Origin: Bosea vaviloviae
Lineage (GTDB): Bacteria > Pseudomonadota > Alphaproteobacteria > Rhizobiales > Beijerinckiaceae
Assembly: GCF_001741865.1 (NCBI RefSeq)
Contig: NZ_CP017147.1
Location: 5,075,001-5,139,000 of the forward strand
Length of the DNA: 64,000 nt
Direction of reading: 5' to 3'
The position numbers and the translations under genes are program-made. Of the stretch, positions 8,854 to 18,218 are shown in pieces. The notes beneath the pieces were generated by a model. That model was not told the origin of the DNA. It did no database searches and saw only the letters and a program-made list of their open reading frames with translations. How positions within the stretch are numbered: the first letter of the stretch is position 1; each line of letters starts with the position of its first letter.

Positions 8854-8938
8854 TGGTGGGGGAAGCAGGACTCGAACCTGCGAAGGCATAGCCAGCGGAT
8901 TTACAGTCCGCCCCCTTTGCCGCTCGGGACATTCCCCC
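8854..8938 (-). tRNA. tRNA-Tyr (anticodon GTA)
   Basis: This is an 85-base class II tRNA on the minus strand with a GGGGGAA acceptor arm, a long variable arm, GTTCGAGTC in the T arm and an encoded CCA. The anticodon loop CTGTAAA gives GTA. The Tyr-Gly tRNA pair next to rlmB fits the order seen in many Rhizobiales genomes. Confidence 0.97.
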
Positions 8939-9050
8939 GCCCGCGCCTGTTGCGGTTGAACCGCAGGCGACCGCCTGTGTCACTTGCGTGACGGGCGACA
9001 GGCGCGGCCGGACTTATGGTGACCGGGCTCCGGCGTGTCAACCCTCAGTC

Positions 9051-9614
9051 TCACACCGAATGTCGCATTGCACCGATCCGTGCGGCGACCACGTCCGCGC
9101 GCGCCTCGACGCTCCCCAAGGGAAGCACCGTCAGCGCATAGCCATGCTCGCGATAGACCGCGAGCATGGCGTCATGGGTGCGCCGCGCCTCGTCGAAATC
9201 CTGCCGGCGCTCGGCGTCGTTCTCGAAGATGTCGCGCCAGGGCGGCGCGATGAAGACCTCGGTGGCATAGCGGAACTGCTCGAGCGCCCGGACAAGATGC
9301 GCCGGCACCGGCAATCCGCATAATCGCAGATAGCCCGCGATATCGGGAATGCCACGGTCGAAGACGACGCTGCCGCCGCGATTCTGCGCCGCCTGATAAG
9401 CCTGCATGTCGAAGGCGAGCATCAATTCGGCGAAGAGCTCGCGATGAGCCCAAGGCAGGCCGGCGCCATCGATCGCGATCTGGTCGCGGATGATCGCGCG
9501 CCCAGCTTCAGGCGAGATCGCGATCCCGCGGGCCGCCAGCGCCGCAAGCAGCGTCGTCTTGCCGGATCCCGGCCCGCCGGTGACGATGATCAGGCGCTCG
9601 CTTGCATCCGTCAT
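9051..9614 (-). CDS. AAA_28-type P-loop ATPase/kinase
   Basis: This is a 187-residue cytosolic P-loop protein. A Walker A motif, GGPGSGKTTLL, lies at residues ~13-23, and VFDRGIPD forms a kinase-like second motif. This pattern matches the AAA_28 family of small predicted ATPases or nucleotide kinases. The start at 9614 is supported by AAGGAG nine bases upstream. The open frame continues upstream to 10448, but that part is antisense to rlmB and is not real. The gene is divergent from rlmB. The substrate is unknown. Confidence 0.85.
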   Translation of the reverse strand: MTDASERLIIVTGGPGSGKTTLLAALAARGIAISPEAGRAIIRDQIAIDGAGLPWAHRELFAELMLAFDMQAYQAAQNRGGSVVFDRGIPDIAGYLRLCGLPVPAHLVRALEQFRYATEVFIAPPWRDIFENDAERRQDFDEARRTHDAMLAVYREHGYALTVLPLGSVEARADVVAARIGAMRHSV

Positions 9615-9731
9615 CGATAATATCTCCTTCTTGCATTGTATCTCGTCTGGATCGCGCCGCCGTGGCTCCTCGGCACTGGTCAAGCGGCGCGTGTCATGGC
9701 ACGGCACAGATCCGCCCCCTGGAGACCGATG

Positions 9732-10541
9732 ATGCCTGCGCCGTTCCGCCCCAAGCCGGGAAGACCCGCTGGCCACCATGCCGGCGGCCGCCGGCCGCAC
9801 CATTCCGACGGCCCGCCGCCGCATCGCCCCGGCGATATCGACGAGGCCGTGCTCTACGGCGTCCATCCCGTCATCGAGGCCTTGCGCAATCCCAAGCGCC
9901 GCCATCGCCGCCTGCTCGCCACCGAGAACGCGCTGAAGCGCTTGACCGAGGAGATCGGCGAGTTGCCGCTGCAGGCCGAGCTCGTCCGCCCGTCCGAGAT
10001 CGACCGGCTGCTGACGCCCGATTCGGTGCATCAGGGGCTTTATCTGGTCTGCGATCCCCTGCCCTCGCCCGATCTCGACAGCCTGCCCGACGATGCTGTC
10101 GTCCTGGCGCTCGACCAGATCACCGACCCGCACAATGTCGGTGCGATCCTGCGCTCGGCCGCCGCCTTCGCGGCAGCGGCGGTGATCGTCACCATCCGCC
10201 ATTCCCCGGCCGCGACCGGCGTGCTGGCGAAATCGGCCTCGGGCGCGCTCGAGCATGTGCCGCTGATCGCCGTGCGCAATCTCGGCGACGCGCTCGACGA
10301 ACTCGGCAAGCGCGGCTTCCTGCGCATCGGTTTTGATTCGGATGGCGAGGTCGCCTTCGACGATGTCGAGCTCCGTCGCCCGCTCGTCATGGTGATGGGC
10401 GCAGAGGGCAAGGGCCTGCGCCAGCGCAGCCGCGATCTCTGCGATCATGTGGCGCGGCTCGAAGTGCCGGGCACGATCACCAGCCTCAACGTCTCGAACG
10501 CGACCGCGATTGCGCTCTACGCCGCCAGCCGGCGGCGCTGA
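9732..10541 (+). CDS. rlmB: 23S rRNA (guanosine-2'-O-)-methyltransferase, TrmH/SpoU family
   Basis: This 269-residue SpoU-type enzyme would methylate the 2'-O of a guanosine in 23S rRNA (G2251 in E. coli) using S-adenosylmethionine. After a basic, Pro/His-rich tail there is a substrate-binding domain starting at VLYGVHPVIEAL. The trefoil-knot SPOUT domain shows DQITDPHNVGAILRSA, MGAEGKGL and the SAM-binding end SLNVSNATAIALY. The start at 9732 has GGAG seven bases upstream; an ATG at 9729 is the alternative. Its position beside tRNA-Tyr and tRNA-Gly supports the assignment. Confidence 0.92.
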   Translation: MPAPFRPKPGRPAGHHAGGRRPHHSDGPPPHRPGDIDEAVLYGVHPVIEALRNPKRRHRRLLATENALKRLTEEIGELPLQAELVRPSEIDRLLTPDSVHQGLYLVCDPLPSPDLDSLPDDAVVLALDQITDPHNVGAILRSAAAFAAAAVIVTIRHSPAATGVLAKSASGALEHVPLIAVRNLGDALDELGKRGFLRIGFDSDGEVAFDDVELRRPLVMVMGAEGKGLRQRSRDLCDHVARLEVPGTITSLNVSNATAIALYAASRRR

Positions 10542-10845
10542 GGCGGTCCCAGCTCGACCGGCACGCTATCGGCCGGGAACCGCCGGCAGCAGCACGCCCG
10601 TCCCCGCATGCTCGTGCCGATGGCCGACCAGAGCTCTCAGCCAAAGGTCGTAAGCCTAAAGATGCAAGACCATCTGCCTGATTGCACTGCGTAATTCGTG
10701 CGCGCATTGCTTCGGTCAGACCGGAAATGGGGCGCCTATGGCCTCGGTCCGGCGACATGGGGCTACGCTTCGCAAGAAAACGAGCCGCGTGCAATCGGGC
10801 AGTCCGGATTTTCCGACTGTCGGGCAATGAGCAGGGGAGAACGCC
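10542..10845 (+). other. Intergenic leader, no gene seen
   Basis: These 304 bases between rlmB and the transporter contain no credible coding frame. AGGGGAGA lies just before the transporter ATG as its ribosome binding site. The rest is presumed promoter and leader; I see no convincing riboswitch. Confidence 0.5.
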
Positions 10846-12519
10846 ATGAGCATGGCAGCAAATGCAGGGGCCGCGGCGGCGCCGCGCCCGATGACCAAGG
10901 AAGAGAAGCGCGTCATTCTCGCCTCGTCTCTGGGCACCGTTTTCGAGTGGTACGATTTTTATCTCTACGGCTCGCTCGCCGTCATGATCGGCGCGCACTT
11001 CTTCTCAGCCTTCGATCCCAACACCCGCGCCATCTTCGCGCTGCTCGCCTTTGCCGCCGGCTTCCTGGTCCGCCCCTTCGGCGCGATCTTCTTCGGCCGC
11101 CTGGGTGACCTCGTCGGCCGCAAATACACCTTCCTGATCACCATCGTGATCATGGGCGCCTCGACCTTCCTGGTCGGCCTGCTGCCCGGCTACAACACCA
11201 TCGGCTGGGCGGCTCCGGTCATCCTGATCGCACTGCGCATGCTGCAGGGCCTGGCTCTGGGCGGCGAGTATGGCGGTGCGGCGGTCTATGTCGCCGAGCA
11301 CGCACCTCCGGGCCGTCGCGGCTTCTACACCTCGTGGATCCAGACCACCGCGACGCTTGGCCTGCTGCTCTCGCTGATCGTCATCCTGGGCATCCGCGTC
11401 AACATGGGCGAGGCCGACTTCGCCGCCTGGGGCTGGCGCATTCCGTTCCTGGCCTCGATCTTCCTGCTCGCCATCTCGGTCTGGATTCGTCTCCAGATGC
11501 AGGAATCCCCGGCCTTCAAGAAGATGAAGGAAGAGGGCACCGGCTCGAAGGCGCCGCTGACTGAAGCCTTCGGCACCTGGAAGAACGCCCGCATCGCCAT
11601 CCTGGCGCTGTTTGGCCTCACCGCCGGCCAGGCCGTCGTCTGGTACACTGGCCAGTTCTACGCCCTGTTCTTCATCCAGAGCATCCTCAAGGTCGATCTT
11701 TACACCGCCAACGTGCTGATCGCCTGGTCGCTCATCCTCGGCACCGGCGGCTTCATCGTTTTCGGTTCGCTGTCGGACAAGGTCGGCCGCAAGCCGATCA
11801 TCCTCGCCGGCTGCATGATCGCCGCCCTGACCTATTTCCCGCTCTTCACCGCCCTGACCAAGGCCGCCAATCCCGGCCTCGCTGCGGCGCATGAGAACGT
11901 CAAGGTCCAGGTCGTGGCCGATCCCGCAACCTGCGGTTCAGTCTTCGATCCTGTCGGCGTGCGCACCTTCACCGCGCCTTGCGATGTCGCCCGCCGCACG
12001 CTGGCCACGCAGGCCATCGTCTACACCCAGGCGCCCGCCCCCGTCGGCACGCCCGCGAAGGTCACCGTCAACGGCAAGGACGTCGTGATCGACGCCACCT
12101 TCGCCGCCAGCATCGCCAGGGAAGCGGTCGCAGCCGGCTATCCCGCCCCCGGCGACGCCCGCATCGTTAAGGTCGGCTTCATGAACGCACTGTTCACGAC
12201 GCAGTCGCTGACGATCATCGGCATCCTGACGATCCTCGTCATCTACGTGACAATGGTCTACGGCCCGATCGCGGCCGCGCTGGTCGAACTCTTCCCGACC
12301 CGCATCCGCTACACCGGCATGTCGCTGCCCTACCATATCGGCAATGGCTGGTTCGGCGGCCTGCTGCCCGCGACCTCGTTTGCGATGGTCGCCGGAACCG
12401 GCGACATCTATTACGGCCTCTGGTACCCGATCGTGATCGCGATGATGACCTTCGTCATCGGCATGCTCTTCGTGCCCGAGACCAAGGATCGCGACATCAT
12501 GACCTATGAGAACAAGTGA
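10846..12519 (+). CDS. MFS transporter, metabolite:H+ symporter (MHS/ProP-like) type
   Basis: This 557-residue inner-membrane transporter is a proton symporter for a small metabolite such as a carboxylate, proline or betaine. Family marks include FEWYDFYLYGSLA near the first helix, RPFGAIFFGRLGDLVGRKYTF (loop 2-3), GLALGGEYGGAAVYVAEHAP and SDKVGRKP (loop 8-9). It is longer than typical ProP (about 500) because of a ~100-residue polar insert at residues ~345-445 between two C-half helices. The insert has two Cys residues and probably faces the periplasm. Such inserts occur in some MHS subfamilies. The gene is single and ends in a clear terminator. The substrate is not determinable. Confidence 0.88.
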   Translation: MSMAANAGAAAAPRPMTKEEKRVILASSLGTVFEWYDFYLYGSLAVMIGAHFFSAFDPNTRAIFALLAFAAGFLVRPFGAIFFGRLGDLVGRKYTFLITIVIMGASTFLVGLLPGYNTIGWAAPVILIALRMLQGLALGGEYGGAAVYVAEHAPPGRRGFYTSWIQTTATLGLLLSLIVILGIRVNMGEADFAAWGWRIPFLASIFLLAISVWIRLQMQESPAFKKMKEEGTGSKAPLTEAFGTWKNARIAILALFGLTAGQAVVWYTGQFYALFFIQSILKVDLYTANVLIAWSLILGTGGFIVFGSLSDKVGRKPIILAGCMIAALTYFPLFTALTKAANPGLAAAHENVKVQVVADPATCGSVFDPVGVRTFTAPCDVARRTLATQAIVYTQAPAPVGTPAKVTVNGKDVVIDATFAASIAREAVAAGYPAPGDARIVKVGFMNALFTTQSLTIIGILTILVIYVTMVYGPIAAALVELFPTRIRYTGMSLPYHIGNGWFGGLLPATSFAMVAGTGDIYYGLWYPIVIAMMTFVIGMLFVPETKDRDIMTYENK

Positions 12520-12558
12520 TCCGCGAGAGCACGTGATCTGATCGCTTGCGCTTGACCG

Positions 12559-12586
12559 AGCCCCGCCTTTCGAGGCGGGGCTTTTT
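12559..12586 (+). terminator. Rho-independent terminator after the MHS transporter
   Basis: A ten-base-pair GC stem (AGCCCCGCCT with AGGCGGGGCT) closes a TTCG tetraloop and is followed by a run of T residues, about 40 bases after the transporter stop codon. Confidence 0.92.
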
Positions 12587-12694
12587 GCTGGCGTATTTCA
12601 TGGCCTGCCGCAGGGCGCTTTGCTCCGGCCTTCGACCGATTTCGAACTTGCCGTCGGCCCGGCGGACTGGTAACCGCAGGACCGGTCGCGGCGA

Positions 12695-12769
12695 GCCGGT
12701 TTAGCTCAGCGGTAGAGCAGCGGTTTTGTAAACCGAAGGTCGGGGGTTCAATCCCCTCAACCGGCACCA
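12695..12769 (+). tRNA. tRNA-Thr (anticodon TGT)
   Basis: This is a 75-base cloverleaf with CCA encoded. The acceptor arms GCCGGTT/AACCGGC pair, GGTTCAATC forms the T loop, and the anticodon loop TTTGTAA gives TGT for Thr ACA codons. Confidence 0.96.
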
Positions 12770-12893
12770 GTCACGATCGAGCCTCGATGCAGGCGGCCTG
12801 CGTTTTGCTGGTGACGATGCCGAGTGACGACGTCGGGAGCCGAAGCAAGGCTGCTGCCGGCGGCACGCATCGCAAGGAACTGCCTGGACGAGG

Positions 12894-13325
12894 ATGATGG
12901 ACACTCGACCGGAACATTTGCTGGCGCTGGCCGAACGCTGCGAGGAGGCGAGCAAGCCCGACCGCATGCTCGACGCCGAGATCTACGAGGCGCTGGGTTA
13001 CACCGTCCGGCGCAAGCCCACCAATCTGGTCAGCCGGCGCGCGCCTGCGGGCGGCATCTACCAGCAGGGCTCGCTGTGGAAAACGCTGGGCACCGTCTCC
13101 GGCGACATCGAGGTCGCCGTCGGGCTGTTGCGTCAGAAGGCTCCGGAATGGGGCTGGAGCCTGCAATGCATGACCGGCGAGAACACTGCGGCCTTCCAGG
13201 CTCTGGTCGCCGAATGCACCGGCAACGGCGTGATCGGGTCACTGGCGCTGTGCGCGGCGATGCTGCGCGCCTTCGCGCGGCAGGACGACCACACGCCCCG
13301 GCAGCGCCCCGCCTCGAGGCCCTGA
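12894..13325 (+). CDS. Conserved hypothetical protein, possibly phage-derived
   Basis: This 143-residue soluble protein resembles short proteins often found in rhizobial genomes and prophages. It has the segment KPDRMLDAEIYEALGY near residues 21-36 and a Trp-rich EWGWSLQC stretch at ~84-91, but I cannot name a function. There is no signal peptide. Two adjacent ATG codons at 12894 and 12897 are possible starts, with GACGAGG just upstream. It follows tRNA-Thr, a common landing site for mobile DNA, but no integrase is present. Confidence 0.65.
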   Translation: MMDTRPEHLLALAERCEEASKPDRMLDAEIYEALGYTVRRKPTNLVSRRAPAGGIYQQGSLWKTLGTVSGDIEVAVGLLRQKAPEWGWSLQCMTGENTAAFQALVAECTGNGVIGSLALCAAMLRAFARQDDHTPRQRPASRP

Positions 13326-13466
13326 ACGCAAGCCCGCTGCATCTTCGGGCAAGGCTGCGTTCACGGAAACTTGACCCTGCGCCACCACGGCGCTGTTGAA
13401 CCTGCCACGCCGGCCTTTAGGGTCCAGCGAGGCTGAACCGAGCCAAGCCAAGGGGGAAAAATATCC

Positions 13467-14453
13467 ATGATGAAATTCGAGCCATCGCGCCGTGCCGTTC
13501 TCGCCAGCGCAGGCGCCCTCGCTGCCGCCACGACTTTCGACCTACCCGCCGGCCCCCGTCCGGCCCAAGCGCAAGGAGCCCCCGTGAACCAGGCCCCCGG
13601 ATTCTATCGTTACAAGATCGGCGACGTCACGCTGACCGCCATCAATGACGGCTTCGGCAAGCGGCCGCTCGAAGGCTTCGTCAAGAACGCCGAACTCGCA
13701 GACGTCAAGAAGGCGATGGAGCAGGCCTTCCTGCCAGCCGACGCACTGAACATCACCTTCACCACGCTCGCCATCGAGAGCGCCGGCAAGCTGACCCTGA
13801 TCGACACCGGCAACGGCGATTCCGGCGCACCGACATCGGGCACCTGGATGGCCAATTTCAAGGCTGCCGGCTTCGATCCCAAGAACGTCTCGACCGTGGT
13901 CTTCAGCCATTTCCACGGCGACCACATCAACGGCTTCCGCCTGAAGGACGGCAGCACCGTCTTCCCGAATGCCGAGGTGATGGTGCCGGCCGCCGAATGG
14001 GCCTTCTGGATGGACGACGCCAAGATGAGCGCCGCGCCGGAAGGCATGAAGGGCGCCTTCGCCGGCGTCCGCCGCGTCTTTTCGCCCATCGCCAAGGATG
14101 TGAAGCAGTTCGAGGGCGGCAAGGAGATCCTGCCGGGCCTGACCGCGATCGCCGCGCCTGGCCACACGCCGGGACACACCACCTTCGCGCTTAGCTCCGG
14201 CGCGGGCAAGCTGATGATCATGTCCGACACCACCAACCACCCGGCGCTGTTCGTGCGCAACCCGGATTGGTCGGCCGTGTTCGACATGGACGGGCCGCAG
14301 GCCGCAGCGACGCGCCGCAAGCTGCTCGACATGGTCTCGGCTGACAAGATGCAGGTCGCGTTCTACCACGCCCCCTTCCCGGCTACGGGCTACATCGCCA
14401 AGGCCGGCAACGGCTTCGAGATGGTGCCGGTGCAGTGGAGCACGGCGATCTGA
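13467..14453 (+). CDS. Tat-exported MBL-fold metallo-hydrolase
   Basis: This is a 328-residue periplasmic metallo-beta-lactamase-fold hydrolase. The N-terminus SRRAVLASAGALAAAT is a twin-arginine signal and PAQAQG a likely cleavage region. The metal site is visible as SHFHGDHINGF (residues ~148-158), with downstream ligands in APGHTPGHT and MSDTTNH. This pattern fits the glyoxalase II/AHL lactonase-like superfamily. The natural substrate cannot be told, and it has no obvious operon partner. AGGGGGAAAAATATCC precedes the start. Confidence 0.88.
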   Translation: MMKFEPSRRAVLASAGALAAATTFDLPAGPRPAQAQGAPVNQAPGFYRYKIGDVTLTAINDGFGKRPLEGFVKNAELADVKKAMEQAFLPADALNITFTTLAIESAGKLTLIDTGNGDSGAPTSGTWMANFKAAGFDPKNVSTVVFSHFHGDHINGFRLKDGSTVFPNAEVMVPAAEWAFWMDDAKMSAAPEGMKGAFAGVRRVFSPIAKDVKQFEGGKEILPGLTAIAAPGHTPGHTTFALSSGAGKLMIMSDTTNHPALFVRNPDWSAVFDMDGPQAAATRRKLLDMVSADKMQVAFYHAPFPATGYIAKAGNGFEMVPVQWSTAI

Positions 14454-14498
14454 CGGGCGCTTTCCTGCCGATCATCCGAAAGGCCGGGACCAAGAGCG

Positions 14499-14603
14499 TT
14501 TTCGAGCGAAGTGGGCACCGGTTCGCGTGAAGAAAACGCGTCAAACAAAGAGCTAGAGCTGTTGAACGATCCAACTGGATCGGAAACGGCTCTAGCCCCG
14601 GTC
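14499..14603. repeat. Intergenic palindromic repeat (GAGCGTTTTCGAGCGAAG family, full copy)
   Basis: This copy has the core GAGCGTTTTCGAGCGAAGTG and CACCGGTTCGCGTGAAG, which form an imperfect hairpin. AGAGCTAGAGCTGTTGAACG and an inner ATCCAACTGGAT palindrome follow, and it ends in CTCTAG. It matches, in reverse orientation, the copy at 57642-57746. Confidence 0.8.
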
Positions 14604-14689
14604 TTTTTTGTCGACGCGGTCTCGCGGGCCTCGCTCCGGCCATGCTAAGCACGGCACGGCTCCCATGCGGAGTGCCGTCAGGACATGCG

Positions 14690-15463
14690 ATGACCGCACG
14701 TTTCACCGCCATCTCCTTCATCGCCAGCGAGACGCCGGAGGCGGAAGCCGCCTTGCTCAAGCTCGCCGACCGCTATGGCAACGCCGATCCCGCGACGGCC
14801 GACGTCATCGTCGCGCTCGGCGGCGACGGGCTGATGCTGCAGACGCTGCATCGCTTCCTCGGCACCGGCAAGCCGATCTACGGCATGAATCGCGGTTCTG
14901 TCGGCTTCCTGATGAACGAGTTCCGGGAACGAGGGTTGAGCAAGAAACTGGAGGCCGCGCAGCGCAGCGTCGTCCACCCGCTCTCGATGCGCGCCGTCGA
15001 CCAGAACGGCGATGTGGTCCAGGCCAAGGCGATCAACGAGGTCTCGCTGCTGCGCCGCTCCTACCAGGCGGCGAAGCTGCGCCTCTCGGTCGATGGCCAG
15101 GTCCGGCTGAGCGAGCTCGTCGCCGACGGCGTGCTGCTGGCGACGCCGGCGGGATCGACCGCCTACAACCTCTCGGCCAACGGCCCGATCCTGCCGCTCG
15201 ATGCGCCGCTGCTCGCCTTGACCCCGATCTCGGCCTTCCGGCCCAGGCGCTGGCGCGGCGCGCTTTTGCCCGACCATGCCAAGGTCACGATCGAGGTGCT
15301 GGAGGCAGCCAAGCGGCCGGTCAGTGCCGTCGCCGACCATACCCAGATCGAGAACGTCGTCCTGGTCGAGATCGAGATCGACCGCAGCGTCGACCTCGTC
15401 ATGCTGCACGACCCCGGCCACAGCCTGGACGAGCGAATCCTGCGGGAGCAGTTCGGGTATTGA
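14690..15463 (+). CDS. nadK: NAD kinase
   Basis: This 257-residue cytosolic enzyme phosphorylates NAD to NADP using ATP or polyphosphate. The GGDG motif (residues ~44-47) followed by LMLQTLHRF is diagnostic, and [12 protein letters not shown] and the Gly-rich [19 protein letters not shown] segment are conserved. The length is typical of the short alphaproteobacterial form. The start at 14690 has AGGA about eight bases upstream and begins the conserved region; the open frame extends back to 14642 without support. The gene stands alone. Confidence 0.95.
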   Translation: MTARFTAISFIASETPEAEAALLKLADRYGNADPATADVIVALGGDGLMLQTLHRFLGTGKPIYGMNRGSVGFLMNEFRERGLSKKLEAAQRSVVHPLSMRAVDQNGDVVQAKAINEVSLLRRSYQAAKLRLSVDGQVRLSELVADGVLLATPAGSTAYNLSANGPILPLDAPLLALTPISAFRPRRWRGALLPDHAKVTIEVLEAAKRPVSAVADHTQIENVVLVEIEIDRSVDLVMLHDPGHSLDERILREQFGY

Positions 15464-15553
15464 AGGGCGCCCCAGCGGGTCGGTTCATGCGACGACGGCG
15501 CCGCCCCATCCGTTGACCCGCCGAACGCGCCATATCGCGAATGAGGAGCGGCC

Positions 15554-17104
15554 TCAGGCCTGCGAGGTGCACAGACGCTCTTCGGTCGTTTCCGCCAGCT
15601 CGGCAACCTGCTTCGTCCCACGCCCAAGGAAGACGAAGACGACGATAGCCGTGACGACGGTGACGGCGCAGAGCATCAGGAGGAGCGTGGCGAAGGCGGC
15701 GCCGTAGCCCTGAAGCAACATCGCATGACCAATCTGCGGCAAGGCGGCCGTTGCGCCCGCCAGATCGCCGGTGACGAGGCGTTGCGCGGCCGGGCCAGTA
15801 TTCGCAGCCGCACCGCCCGCCGCCAGATGTCCCGCTGTCAGGGCCGAGAGCACGGCGCTGACCACGGCGAGCGCCACGCCCTCGCCAGCGACGCGGGTGG
15901 TGCTGAAGATGCCGGTCGCCATGCCCGCGCGCTCCTTGGGCACGACGCTGACGGCAAGCCCGTCCATCAGCCCCCAGGGCAGGCTGATGCCGATGCCGAT
16001 CAGTGCCATCGGCAGGACGACGCCCATGGCCTCGCCACCGACCGACATCCGGCTCAGCCAGAACAGGCCGAGAGCCGCGATCAGAAGCCCGACGCCGCAG
16101 ATCGTCGCCGGCGAGAACCAGCGCGTCAGCAGGCCAGCTGCAATCGGAAGCACGAGCAGCGGCGCCGACAAGGCGATCATCAGGCGGCCAGCGGCGATCT
16201 CGCTCAGGCCCTCGATGCCGATGAAACGCACCGGCAGCAGGATCAACAACACCACGAAGGCATAGGCAGGCGCTGCCGCCAGCAACTGCACGCCGACGAA
16301 GCGCGGATAGCGGAACAGGGTCAGGTCCAGCATCGGTCGGGCGACGCTCCGCTCGATCACGCCGAAGGCGACGAACAGCGCAACCGCGCCGGCCAGCAGG
16401 CCCATCACGGTCGGCTCAGTCCAGCCGCGCTCGGGCGCCAGCAGCACGCCATAGGTGAAGAGCGCGAGCGCCAGGGTGAAGCTGATTGCGCCCGGCCAAT
16501 CGAGTCCGCTCGCCTCCGGATCGCGCGATTCCCGTAGAGCGCGCATGCCGAGCGCGAAGGCCAGCACCGCCAGCGCGACCACGAGCCCAAAGATGCTGCG
16601 CCAGCCGAAGGCATCGATCATCAGGCCCGACGCGATCGGCCCGAAGGCGAGACCGACGCCAAAGCTGGTGCCGACGATGCTGAATGCGCGGATGCGCGCC
16701 GGCCCGTCGAACTCCTGGGCAAGTGCCGCCATGCCACCCGAAAAGGCGGCTGCCGCCGCCACGCCCTGAGCTGCGCGTCCCAGATCGAACCAGAGGATAT
16801 CGGGCGCGACGGCGAGCGCCATCGAGAGCACGGCGAATGCGCCCACGCCGACGAGGAAGATGCGCTTGCGGCCATAGGCATCGGCGAGCGCGCCTGCCGC
16901 CATCAGGCTCGATCCGAAGGTCAGCATGAAGGCGTTGGTGACCCAGTTGAGTGCGATCGGGCTGCCGCCGAGCGCCCGACCAATGGCAGGGAGCGCCACA
17001 GCCGGCCCGGTGAAGGTCAGCGGCATCGCCGCGGCGGCAAGGCAGACGGAGAAAAGCACGAGCGCTTGTTTGGGCATGTTCGGCCGCGTGGTGGTTTGCG
17101 TCAT
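15554..17104 (-). CDS. MFS transporter, DHA2 (EmrB/QacA-like) family
   Basis: This is a 516-residue inner-membrane exporter with about 14 hydrophobic segments, as in the DHA2 drug:H+ antiporters. ALADAYGRKRIFL is the loop 2-3 motif A, and SFGVGLAFGPIASGLMID resembles the antiporter motif C. It probably expels a toxic compound. The start at 17104 follows CAGGA; the longer open frame to 17584 is antisense to the neighbouring regulator. The divergent LysR gene 188 bases away probably controls it. Confidence 0.88.
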   Translation of the reverse strand: MTQTTTRPNMPKQALVLFSVCLAAAAMPLTFTGPAVALPAIGRALGGSPIALNWVTNAFMLTFGSSLMAAGALADAYGRKRIFLVGVGAFAVLSMALAVAPDILWFDLGRAAQGVAAAAAFSGGMAALAQEFDGPARIRAFSIVGTSFGVGLAFGPIASGLMIDAFGWRSIFGLVVALAVLAFALGMRALRESRDPEASGLDWPGAISFTLALALFTYGVLLAPERGWTEPTVMGLLAGAVALFVAFGVIERSVARPMLDLTLFRYPRFVGVQLLAAAPAYAFVVLLILLPVRFIGIEGLSEIAAGRLMIALSAPLLVLPIAAGLLTRWFSPATICGVGLLIAALGLFWLSRMSVGGEAMGVVLPMALIGIGISLPWGLMDGLAVSVVPKERAGMATGIFSTTRVAGEGVALAVVSAVLSALTAGHLAAGGAAANTGPAAQRLVTGDLAGATAALPQIGHAMLLQGYGAAFATLLLMLCAVTVVTAIVVFVFLGRGTKQVAELAETTEERLCTSQA

Positions 17105-17291
17105 GGCTATGATTGTCCTGTTCGGCATCCGGCGGGATGGCCGGCTTGCAGCGGCCGAGGCTCGCTTTCCGGTCGAGACAGGATAATCTTGAGGTAATGA
17201 CTGCCAACGGGCCTCTTGATCCGATATCAGCGGAACAAAACGCTCGAATAACCGCGCGCTCCGAGAGGGCCAAGTTCCGACAGGGGCAAGC

Positions 17292-18218
17292 ATGGATTCA
17301 CTGACGGGTCTGATGGCCTTCGTGCGCACCGCCGATCTCGGCAGCTTCGTCGCGGCGGGCCGCGTGCTCGGGCTGTCGGCTTCGGCTGTCGGCAAGGCCG
17401 TGACCAAGCTCGAGCAGCAGCTCGCAATCCGGCTGTTCCAGCGCTCGACGCGCAGCCTGCGGCTGACCGAGGAGGGACGCGCCTTCCACGAGCGCTGCCG
17501 GCGCATTCTCGACGATCTCGACGACGCCCGCGCGATGCTCGCCCGCACGATCGAAGTGCCGCGCGGTCGGCTGCGCATCAGCACGCCGATCGTCAGCTAT
17601 CATCTGCTGTTGCCGGTGCTGCCTGAATTCATGACGCGCTATCCCGAGATCGAGATCGATCTCGATTTCAACGACCGCATCATCGACCTGATCGATGAGG
17701 GCGCCGATGTCGCGATCCGCAGCGGCGTCTTGCCGGATTCGCGCCTGATGGCGCGCAGCCTACGCCCCTTCCAGATGCTGCTCTGCGCCGCGCCGGCCTA
17801 TCTGGAACGCCATGGCACACCCGCATGCCCGCGCGATCTCGACCGGCATCTTGGCGTCCGCTTCCGCTATCCCAACAGCGGCAAGGTCCAGCCCTGGCCG
17901 CTGACCCTACCTGCCGGAGAGCCGGAACTGCGCACGCGCACGGTCCTGACCTGCAACAATATGGAGGCGCTGCGCGGCGCCACCATCGCCGGCCTCGGCA
18001 TCGGCTGCTTGCCGGATTTTCTGGCGCGCGAGCCGCTGGCGAACGGCACATTGCGGACCCTGCTCGACGACCGGATCGACGGTCCCGGCCAGTTCAGCCT
18101 GATCTGGCCCTCGAACCGCAATCTTTCGCCAAAGGTCAGGGTCTTCGTCGATTTCGTCGGCGACAGGCTTTTCGCGGCGCGGTGCGAGAGCCCGGCAGAC
18201 GCCTATCGCGCTTTCTAG
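17292..18218 (+). CDS. LysR-family transcriptional regulator
   Basis: This 308-residue regulator has an N-terminal winged helix-turn-helix (residues ~1-60, with SFVAAGRVLGLSASAVGKAVTKLE) and a LysR substrate-binding domain starting near PRGRLRISTP. It resembles the large CrgA/DmlR-like subgroup. It is divergent from the DHA2 exporter, the usual arrangement for a LysR regulator and its target. Its TAG stop lies in the CTAG that the neighbouring insertion sequence duplicated, so the coding sequence is intact. Confidence 0.93.
   Translation: MDSLTGLMAFVRTADLGSFVAAGRVLGLSASAVGKAVTKLEQQLAIRLFQRSTRSLRLTEEGRAFHERCRRILDDLDDARAMLARTIEVPRGRLRISTPIVSYHLLLPVLPEFMTRYPEIEIDLDFNDRIIDLIDEGADVAIRSGVLPDSRLMARSLRPFQMLLCAAPAYLERHGTPACPRDLDRHLGVRFRYPNSGKVQPWPLTLPAGEPELRTRTVLTCNNMEALRGATIAGLGIGCLPDFLAREPLANGTLRTLLDDRIDGPGQFSLIWPSNRNLSPKVRVFVDFVGDRLFAARCESPADAYRAF

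Noticed and set aside
9615..10448. N-terminal extension of the P-loop ATPase
   Set aside because: It is antisense to rlmB, and a good ribosome site lies right before 9614.
17105..17584. N-terminal extension of the MFS exporter
   Set aside because: It overlaps the divergent LysR gene in antisense. The exporter's first helix follows the ATG at 17104.
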